DNA of 64,000 nt from Desulfosarcina alkanivorans (lineage in GTDB: Bacteria; Desulfobacterota; Desulfobacteria; Desulfobacterales; Desulfosarcinaceae), in contig NZ_AP021874.1 of assembly GCF_009688945.1 (NCBI RefSeq), forward strand, positions 4,774,001-4,838,000, written 5' to 3'. Both the position numbers and the translations under genes were made by a program. Of this stretch, positions 57,694 to 64,000 are shown piece by piece (the first letter of the stretch is position 1; the number at the start of each line of letters is the position of its first letter). The notes beneath the pieces were generated by a model. The model saw only the letters and a list, made by a program, of their open reading frames with translations, did not search any database and had not been told where the DNA came from.

Positions 57694-58491
57694 CTAGTCC
57701 GGCAGGACATCGGCCGCCGGCCCCTGGAGCGGCACATCCTGCGGCGACGCATCCTTTAAGGCAACCCCGGACACCCCCCGTCGATCCGCTTCCGTCACCA
57801 GATAAATCAGCCTGGCCGCGGCCTGTTCACAGGAAAGCCCCCGGCCATGGATGTTCGAGATACAATTGCGATCGGCATCGGTGCATCCCGAATGGGGGGC
57901 ATAGGTGACGTAAATACCCATGCTGTCCGGGCTGCTCAGGCCGGGACGTTCACCGATCAGGATCACCGCCAGGCGGCAGCCCATGGCTTCGGCCACCGGG
58001 TCGGCCACGGCCACACGGCCCTGTCGCACCAGCGCGACGGGTGAGCAGGTATAGCCCCGTCGCGCCGACAGGGGCATGAAGGCCTTCAAAAAAGGGACCG
58101 CGTGCCGCTGGATGGCGATGGACGAGAGGCCGTCGGCAACCACCAGGGCGATGTCGGCGGCGGTTCCCGCAACCGCTGCCTGGAGCAGCGCCCTGCTCCG
58201 GGGGGCCAGCTGCCGCCCCCGATCCGGGTACTGCAGATACTCGCTGCGGCTGCCCGCCAGGGTGTCCAGGCGCAAGGTCGCCACACCCGTTTCCTGCAGG
58301 CGCGCTTCCAGGGCATCCATGTCCAGCGGCCGCCGGACGGCATCCTTGGCCCGGGCATGGGCCAGCTGAAAATCGAGATGGGCCCGGGTGGGCAGGCTGC
58401 TGCCGGCCCGACCCAGGGCGATGCGCGCACCCGTAAAGCTGCGCAGCCGGGTCCACGAATCCCGCTGCAGGCCATCGGTGGGTTGATCCAT
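57694..58491 (-). CDS. eutC: Ethanolamine ammonia-lyase, small subunit
   Basis: 265 residues after AGGAG. EutC signatures: RIALGRAGSSLPTRAHLDFQLAHARAKDAV, DIALVVADGLSSIAI, VLIGERPGLSSPDSMGIYVTY and the C-terminal CISNIHGRGLS. With EutB it binds adenosylcobalamin and splits ethanolamine to acetaldehyde and ammonia. Four bases after eutB. No microcompartment or eutE/eutG genes are in the window. Confidence 0.92.
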   Translation of the reverse strand: MDQPTDGLQRDSWTRLRSFTGARIALGRAGSSLPTRAHLDFQLAHARAKDAVRRPLDMDALEARLQETGVATLRLDTLAGSRSEYLQYPDRGRQLAPRSRALLQAAVAGTAADIALVVADGLSSIAIQRHAVPFLKAFMPLSARRGYTCSPVALVRQGRVAVADPVAEAMGCRLAVILIGERPGLSSPDSMGIYVTYAPHSGCTDADRNCISNIHGRGLSCEQAAARLIYLVTEADRRGVSGVALKDASPQDVPLQGPAADVLPD

Positions 58492-58495
58492 GGGG

Positions 58496-59890
58496 CTACT
58501 CCTGGTGTGTTTTCAGTTGACGCATCTCCAGCAGGGGGGCGCGCGCCGGCGGGGGCAGCAGCCGGTTGTCGCCTGAGAAGATGCCGTTTTCGATCAGCCA
58601 GGCTTCGAACTCCGGTGCGGGCCGCATCCCGAGAACCCTGCGGATATACAGGGCATCGTGGAAAGAGGTCGCCTGGTAGTTGAGCATCACGTCATCCGAC
58701 CCGGGAACGCCCATGATAAAGGTGCCCCCGGCAACGGCAAACTGGGTCAGCAGCATATCCATGTCATCCTGGTCCGCCTCGGCATGGTTGGTGTAGCAGA
58801 CGTCGCAGCCCATGGGCAGGCCCAGCAGCTTTCCGCAGAAGTGATCTTCCAGGCCGGCGCGGATGATCTGCTTGCCGTTGTAGAGGTATTCCGGCCCGAT
58901 GAAGCCCACCACCGTGTTGACCAAAAGGGGCGAGAATTTGCGGGCCACCGCGTAGGCCCGCGCCTCACAGGTCTGCTGGTCCACCCCGTGGTGCCCCCCC
59001 GAAGAAAGGGCGCTGCCCTGGCCGGTTTCAAAGTACATGACGTTCTGGCCCAGCGATCCCCGCTGGAGCGACAAGCCGGCCTCATAGCCTTCCTGCAGCA
59101 AGGCCAGGGAGACGCCGAATCCCTCGTTGGCCTTCTGGGTGCCGGCGATGGATTGAAACACCAGGTCCACCGGCGCACCCTGTTCGATGGCCTTGATGGT
59201 GGTGGTGATATGGGCCAGGACACACGACTGGGTGGGGATGGCGTATTTTCTGATGATCCGGTCGAGCATGGAGATGAGCTTGACGGCAGCGGACACATTG
59301 TCCGAGACCGGGTTGATGCCGATGACGGCATCGCCGTTGCCGTAGAGCAGGCCGTCCACGATGCTGGCCGCGACGCCGGACGGGCAATCGGTGGGATGGT
59401 TGGGCTGCAGCCGGGTGGACAGGCGACCGGCCAGGCCGATTGTATTCCTGAAGCGGGTGGCCACCCGGCATTTGGCCGCCACCAGTATCAGATCCTGGAT
59501 GCGCATGATTTTGGAGACCGCCGCCGCCATTTCGGGCGTGATCCCCATTTTCAATGCCGCCAGCGCTTCGGCGTCGGCCGCATCGGACAGGAGCCAGTCG
59601 CGAAACCCGCCCACGCTCAGGTGCCGGATGGGTGCAAACGCCCGGCGGTCGAACCCGTCGACAATCAGACGGGTCACTTCGTCGACCTCGTAGGGAATCA
59701 GCAGTTCTTCCAGAAAACGATCCAGGGGAACATCGGCCAGCACCATCTGGGCCGCCACCCGTTCCAGGTCGTCGTCCGCGGCGATGCCGGCCAGGCGGTC
59801 CCCGGATCGTTCGGGGGAGGCCTTGCCCATCACGGCTTTCAGATCGCTGAAGTTGAAGTGGCGCCCGTCAATACGAATCGCATACGTCAT
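58496..59890 (-). CDS. eutB: Ethanolamine ammonia-lyase, large subunit
   Basis: 464 residues, close to E. coli EutB (453). Conserved: GDAVIGINPVSDNV, CVLAHITTTIKAIEQGAPVDLVFQSIAG, FETGQGSALSSG.HHGVDQQTCEARAYAVAR, and MGCDVCYTNHAEADQDDMDMLL. It forms the radical active site. Its ATG overlaps the upstream oxidase stop by four bases, so the oxidase, EutB and EutC are translationally coupled. Confidence 0.93.
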   Translation of the reverse strand: MTYAIRIDGRHFNFSDLKAVMGKASPERSGDRLAGIAADDDLERVAAQMVLADVPLDRFLEELLIPYEVDEVTRLIVDGFDRRAFAPIRHLSVGGFRDWLLSDAADAEALAALKMGITPEMAAAVSKIMRIQDLILVAAKCRVATRFRNTIGLAGRLSTRLQPNHPTDCPSGVAASIVDGLLYGNGDAVIGINPVSDNVSAAVKLISMLDRIIRKYAIPTQSCVLAHITTTIKAIEQGAPVDLVFQSIAGTQKANEGFGVSLALLQEGYEAGLSLQRGSLGQNVMYFETGQGSALSSGGHHGVDQQTCEARAYAVARKFSPLLVNTVVGFIGPEYLYNGKQIIRAGLEDHFCGKLLGLPMGCDVCYTNHAEADQDDMDMLLTQFAVAGGTFIMGVPGSDDVMLNYQATSFHDALYIRRVLGMRPAPEFEAWLIENGIFSGDNRLLPPPARAPLLEMRQLKTHQE

Positions 59891-61086
59891 TGGGTCCCCT
59901 GAGCCGTTGTCTGTCGATTGTCAAAAGACGGTTTGCCCGGTCTTCGTGGAGAGAAAAAGGAGACGTCAACCGCAGGCGAACGGCCCTGGACCAAATCGGC
60001 CAGGATCTCGCCCAGCACCGGTGCGAATTTAAAGCCATGACCGGCCAGTGCAACGGCAAAGACATTGTCGTTACCGGGAATGGCCCCCATCAAAAAGTGG
60101 TGGTCCGGGGTCAGTGTGTACATGCATGTATCGGATGTGATCGGCTGCCCGGACAGCGGCGGGAGGAACCGGGCCAGTGTCCTCCGGATGGCCGCCACCT
60201 CCCCGGCGGATGCCGGCGGGGCCGGGTGGTGCGGGTCGCCGTCGGCCAGGCCGTTGTGGAACGCCGCCTTGACCCGTCCGCCTGGCCCGATGGCCGGCAG
60301 GGCGTAAAACTCGCGATGAGGGGCATGGGGGTCGTCGGTCCCCTCCGTGGGGACCTGCCAGAAATTGACGGGAAAGGTTCCCAATGCATAGCCGGCCGCA
60401 TCCGGTGGTTCAATCCAGTGGACAGGCACCCGTTTGGGCGACAGCATGGCGCCGGTGTCGCCCAGCAGCCGGCCGCTTCTGGCGCCGGCGGCGATCAGGA
60501 CCCGCCCGGCGGAATAACTGCCCAGCGACGTGTGCACCTTGATGGCCTCGCCCTCGATCGTCCACCCGGCTACCCGTTCATCCGTGTGCAGTGTGGCCCC
60601 CGAGGCTTCGGCCATGCGCAGAAATACGCGGATGCATGTTTCCGGAAAAACGATCCCGGCCTCTTTTTCCAGGCCGCCGGCAAGGTCGTCGGAGGGCGCC
60701 AACGGGGGCCACCGCTTGCGGATTTGAGCGGCGGAGAGGCATTCATGGGGGATGCCGCCCGTTCGGGCGCTGGCCAGGAATCCGGTCAGCGCCGGTCCGT
60801 CCGGCGGTCCGATGGTCAGGTTGCCCGTGGTGACCAGCAGACGTTCCCCGGAATCGGTTTCCAAGCGCCGCCACAGGTCCCACGCCCGACGCGCCATGGG
60901 AAGGTACACGGAGCCTTCCAGATAGGCACGCCTCACGCTTCGGGATCGACCATGATGGCTTCCCATGGTATGCGGGGGACGGAACATATCCACCCCCAGA
61001 ACCGACACCCCTCTTCGGGCCAGTGTCATGCAGGCGGCCGAACCGGCGGTGCCCAGACCGACGACGATAACGTCATAGCTACGCAT
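59887..61086 (-). CDS. SolA-like FAD amine oxidase (monomeric sarcosine / N-methyl amino acid oxidase family)
   Basis: 399 residues. N-terminal FAD motif VIVVGLGTAGSAACMTLARRG, then MGSHHGRSRSVRRAYLE as in monomeric sarcosine oxidase. The covalent-FAD Cys is in SDTCMYTLTPDHHFLMG, followed by GNDNVFAVALAGHGFKFAP. Family members oxidatively demethylate N-methyl amines. Coupled by overlap to eutB, suggesting an N-methylethanolamine or related substrate yielding ethanolamine; this is inference. Confidence 0.85.
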   Translation of the reverse strand: MRSYDVIVVGLGTAGSAACMTLARRGVSVLGVDMFRPPHTMGSHHGRSRSVRRAYLEGSVYLPMARRAWDLWRRLETDSGERLLVTTGNLTIGPPDGPALTGFLASARTGGIPHECLSAAQIRKRWPPLAPSDDLAGGLEKEAGIVFPETCIRVFLRMAEASGATLHTDERVAGWTIEGEAIKVHTSLGSYSAGRVLIAAGARSGRLLGDTGAMLSPKRVPVHWIEPPDAAGYALGTFPVNFWQVPTEGTDDPHAPHREFYALPAIGPGGRVKAAFHNGLADGDPHHPAPPASAGEVAAIRRTLARFLPPLSGQPITSDTCMYTLTPDHHFLMGAIPGNDNVFAVALAGHGFKFAPVLGEILADLVQGRSPAVDVSFFSPRRPGKPSFDNRQTTAQGTQ

Positions 61087-61116
61087 TCCATCCGCCTTTC
61101 GGTTTGCCCGGCGGGT

Positions 61117-62652
61117 TCACTCCCCCGCCGTGACCATTTCGGGGCCAATCAGTACGCGCGCCCGGCATTGTCGGGCGATTCCCTTGAGCATCTTGCGGAA
61201 CACCCATTGGTGGGCCGGGTACAGGCCGTACCAGTAACCCATGCCGAAAAGGCCCCTGGACAGGAAAAGAGACTGCAGCACCAGCTCCGTGTGGTCTGAG
61301 CGGGAGGTCAGCTGAAACACCATCAGTGCCCCGCCGGGGGCTTTCATTTTGGATTCGAGCACCAGGCGGCGCGGTGGCGTCACTTCCGCCACCCGCCAGA
61401 AATGAAAGGTTTCATCGGGACGCAGCCGGTCGCCGGGTTTCCTTTTCTTTTTCAGCCCGGGCCCGCCGATGAAGGCGTCCAGCGCCCCCCGTGCCATCCA
61501 CAGCCAGCGGTTGCCGTAATACCCTTTTTTCCCGCCGATGGCCTCGACGACCTGCCAGACGGCTTCGATCTCCGCGGTCAGTGCGATCCGAAAGCCCATC
61601 GTCAGCGTGGTTCCCCCGGCGTAGTCCGCATCACCGCAGGCTTCCCATTCCGGGGGGGGAAGGGTGTCGGGGGGCAGGTCGCAGGCATCCTGCCCGGCCT
61701 GCGGTTCCCGGTTCAGGGCGATTCGCATTGTTTCCCTGCAGTCCTGCAGATCAACTGGAGCGACAGCTTGAATCCGTTTGTCGCGGCAGACCACGGGAAT
61801 GCTCAACCCTTCTGCCAGTGGCCTGGCGATGACCGAGGGCACCGGCGTGACCAGGTGGATCCACAGGGAACTCAATCTGGGGGTCAGCACCGGCACGGGG
61901 AAGATGATGCGCGGCATCAGCCCGGCCGCTTCGGTGTAGACGTGGATGAGCTGGCGATATGTGAGCACTTCCGGCCCACCGATGTCGAAGGTCCCGCCGG
62001 TGGTTTCGGGCACTTCCAGGCACCGTTTGAGGTATTCCAGGACGTTGCTGATCGAGATGGGCTGGCACGGCGTGTTGACCCACCGGGGGGTGACCATGAC
62101 CGGCAACCGGTCGGCCAGGTAGCGGAGCATTTCAAAGGAAGCGCTTCCGGATCCCAGGATCATGGCAGCCCGCAGGCAGGTAACCGGCACCGCACCGTCC
62201 CTGAAGATCTCCTCCACTTCATGACGGGAGCGCAGGTGCCTGCTCAGGTCCGGGTGATCCGTGTCGCCCAGTCCGCCCAGATAAATGATCCGGCGGACAC
62301 CCCGGGCCGATGCGACCGCCGCCATGTTCAATGCTGCCGTGCGGTCCGCATCGGCGAACCCGCCCTTGCCGGCAATCATGGAATGGATCAGGTAGAAGAC
62401 GACGCCGCAGCCGGTTACCGCCTCGGTCACCGCCCCCAGGTCCAGGGCATCCATGGCCACGGTCTCCACATTGGGGTGCCCGCTCCAGGGCCGTTTTTCC
62501 AGGCGCCGCGGATCCCGCGCACAGGCCCTGACCCGGTAACCAGCAGCCAGCAGCAGCGGAACCAGCCGGCCGCCCACATACCCGGTCGCACCGGTGACCA
62601 GGACGGGTTGGGAAGATTCGGCCATCGCCTGGGAGTTCGCATCCGGTTTCAT
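61117..62652 (-). CDS. SDR oxidoreductase with C-terminal DUF2867 domain
   Basis: 511 residues after AGGAGAAA. N-terminal NAD(P)-binding TGATGYVGGRLVP and an atypical SDR domain (to ~320), followed by DUF2867 (about 340-490) recognisable by GFRIALTAEIEAVWQVVEAIGG, YGNRWLWMARGALDAFIGGPG and FWRVAEVTPPRRLVLESKMK. A known but uncharacterised fusion. It ends 31 bases before the oxidase gene and may share its operon. Confidence 0.82.
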   Translation of the reverse strand: MKPDANSQAMAESSQPVLVTGATGYVGGRLVPLLLAAGYRVRACARDPRRLEKRPWSGHPNVETVAMDALDLGAVTEAVTGCGVVFYLIHSMIAGKGGFADADRTAALNMAAVASARGVRRIIYLGGLGDTDHPDLSRHLRSRHEVEEIFRDGAVPVTCLRAAMILGSGSASFEMLRYLADRLPVMVTPRWVNTPCQPISISNVLEYLKRCLEVPETTGGTFDIGGPEVLTYRQLIHVYTEAAGLMPRIIFPVPVLTPRLSSLWIHLVTPVPSVIARPLAEGLSIPVVCRDKRIQAVAPVDLQDCRETMRIALNREPQAGQDACDLPPDTLPPPEWEACGDADYAGGTTLTMGFRIALTAEIEAVWQVVEAIGGKKGYYGNRWLWMARGALDAFIGGPGLKKKRKPGDRLRPDETFHFWRVAEVTPPRRLVLESKMKAPGGALMVFQLTSRSDHTELVLQSLFLSRGLFGMGYWYGLYPAHQWVFRKMLKGIARQCRARVLIGPEMVTAGE

Positions 62653-62754
62653 TGTTTCTCCTGGAGGGGGGCCCTTGCAGAGGCGGCCGCCGTGATGGCG
62701 GTTGCGGACGTCTCGTTGCTCCGGCTGGGAACGCGCCGGAGGCGGCGGCTCCGG

Positions 62755-63780
62755 TCAGACCGCCACATTTTTCCTGCCGCCGTAGTACTTCATGAACTGC
62801 ACCCGTTCGTATACGGACGGGTCCGTGCTTTTCGCCTGGCTCATTTTGCCTTTGAAGCTGTTAATTCCCATGAACCGGTTTTCCGTCATCCAGCGCTCCA
62901 GACCGCCCAGCATCTCCTCCAGGTAGGCCAGGCCGTTTTTGTACAGGCACGACGCCACCTGGACGGCGCTTGCTCCGGCCAGCAGCTGCTTGATCACCGC
63001 CGCCCCATCGTGGATCCCGGTGGAGGCCACCAGGTCGCAGTCGACCTTTTCCGCCATGATGGCGATCCATCGCAGGGACATGGCCAGGTCCGACGGGGTG
63101 CTGAAAACGAAACCGTTGGTGACCTCAAGCCGGTCGATATCGATGTCCGGGCTGAAATAGCGGTTGAACAGCACCAGGCCGCCGATGCCGGTCCGGGACA
63201 GGCGCTGGATCATCGGCCCGAGGTCGGTAAAATAATGGCTGATTTTCAACGCGGTGGGAATCGAAAGGTTTTTGGTCACTTCTTCGGTGACTTTAAAGTA
63301 GATGCTTTCCTTGTCGGCCCGGGTTTTCGTGAAATCCGTGGGGGGAAAGAACATGTTCAGTTCCAGTGCATCGGCACCGGCGGCCTCCAGATGCCTGGCA
63401 TAGGACATCCATTCAACCGAGCCGAGAAAGCAGTTGATGCTGGCCATCACCGGGATGGAAACCGCTTTCTTGCTTGCTTCGATCAGGGATACGTATTTTT
63501 TGAGGTTTTCTTCCCGGATGACGTAGTCGTAGTACTCGATGGGGCTTCGGCGCCCGTCGTAATCGAAATACGGGGTCTCGCCGGCAACGGATTTGGCCGT
63601 TTTCATGAACTCGGCGTAGGCCAGGGCCACCTCCTCTTCGAAAATGGACTTGAGGACCACCGCACCGGCGCCGTGATGCTCGGCCTGTATGACCTTTTCG
63701 ACCGAACCGGTCAATCCTGAACTGCCCACGATAATCGGATTTTTCAACTCGAGACCCAAATAGTGTGTGGATAGATCCAT
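62755..63780 (-). CDS. Dihydroorotate dehydrogenase-like flavoprotein
   Basis: 341 residues after GAGGAGG. DHOD-family TIM barrel: GLELKNPIIVGSSGLTG, VMASINCFLGSVEW, LELNMFFPP, ISHYFTDL, STGIHDGAAVIKQLLAGASAVQVAS. The catalytic Ser/Cys loop of true PyrD is unclear, so this belongs to the DHOD-like subgroup whose members need not make pyrimidines. The pyrimidine operon is not adjacent. Ends 103 bases before the SDR gene. Confidence 0.85.
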   Translation of the reverse strand: MDLSTHYLGLELKNPIIVGSSGLTGSVEKVIQAEHHGAGAVVLKSIFEEEVALAYAEFMKTAKSVAGETPYFDYDGRRSPIEYYDYVIREENLKKYVSLIEASKKAVSIPVMASINCFLGSVEWMSYARHLEAAGADALELNMFFPPTDFTKTRADKESIYFKVTEEVTKNLSIPTALKISHYFTDLGPMIQRLSRTGIGGLVLFNRYFSPDIDIDRLEVTNGFVFSTPSDLAMSLRWIAIMAEKVDCDLVASTGIHDGAAVIKQLLAGASAVQVASCLYKNGLAYLEEMLGGLERWMTENRFMGINSFKGKMSQAKSTDPSVYERVQFMKYYGGRKNVAV

Positions 63781-63865
63781 TTTCCCTCCTCAACCACGCT
63801 TCGTGTTGAACAGCCATCAGTCATGCAGCCCTGACGTGGCGGCGGCATGGGTATCGTAAAACCGA

Positions 63866-63900
63866 AAAGGGCAGGCGCCTGCTGTGAGGGCCTGCCCTTT
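63866..63900. terminator. Bidirectional hairpin at the window edge
   Basis: 11-bp stem AAAGGGCAGGC/GCCTGCCCTTT (63866-63876 with 63890-63900), loop of 13, with T-rich sequence on the minus-strand side. It probably ends a gene lying beyond base 64000. Confidence 0.7.
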
Positions 63901-64000
63901 GCCAATCGACCAACCAGTTATGATGAACATGAACGGTTTTCGTGTCCATACATGCCACCTAGTTTCTCATCACTGCCGGTTGCAGTAGGATCTGCCGTTT

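Noticed and set aside
61402-63720. 772-codon plus-strand frame opposite the SDR and DHOD-like genes
   Set aside because: Antisense shadow spanning two confident genes and their gap; no protein family features.

Overview
The window is about 60% GC, densely coded on both strands and reads as bacterial chromosome. I see no rRNA, tRNA, CRISPR array, prophage or intact insertion sequence. Gene style (GC-rich, clear GGAG ribosome sites, exported lipoproteins, UGA-encoded selenocysteine, BKACE and acetoacetate genes, cache and FHA proteins) fits a Gram-negative Desulfobacterota member, perhaps a Desulfosarcina-like genus. This placement is inference; no marker gene here proves it.

Layout. 0-10 kb: end of an SCP2-domain protein, an exported cache-domain protein, an SLC12-like transporter, a hotdog thioesterase, a zinc-ribbon/FHA protein, a KefC-like antiporter, then an alkylation-repair pair (Ada/AraC/AlkA fusion and Ogt). 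10-18.5 kb: CorA, then a five-gene minus-strand operon of a PLP enzyme, DgcN-like DUF1611 protein, a very unusual PP-loop ATPase/creatininase fusion, DgcA-like epimerase and an MFS transporter. 19-28.6 kb: a stress region with DksA, a sigma-54 activator, GroES/GroEL, MscS, a Hsp20/PilZ chimera, UspA, a tyrosine phosphatase and a cold-shock protein. 28.7-34.2 kb: pyruvate dehydrogenase aceE-aceF-lpd. 34.7-45.8 kb: NYN/LOTUS protein, GIY-YIG protein, MATE pump, sulfite-oxidase-like protein, MaoC protein, a selenocysteine MsrA lipoprotein, AlaX-like editing protein, Cfa, PanE, amidase. 46-51.5 kb: an XRE-cupin regulator with BKACE, acetoacetyl-CoA synthetase and an AtoE-type carrier, a coherent beta-keto-acid/acetoacetate module. 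52.8-57.7 kb: YbbA-YbbP-TesA-like operon followed by an orphan OspF/LanKC-type lyase-domain protein. 57.7-63.8 kb: minus-strand genes for ethanolamine ammonia-lyase (EutBC) coupled to a SolA-like amine oxidase, then an SDR and a dihydroorotate-dehydrogenase-like protein.

Most notable: (1) an in-frame UGA replaces the catalytic Cys of MsrA and is followed by a SECIS-like hairpin; (2) the PP-loop/creatininase fusion operon, a candidate undescribed pathway around N-acylated D-amino acids; (3) the orphan phospho-Ser/Thr lyase-like protein; (4) two diverged copies of a roughly 140-150 bp palindromic element.
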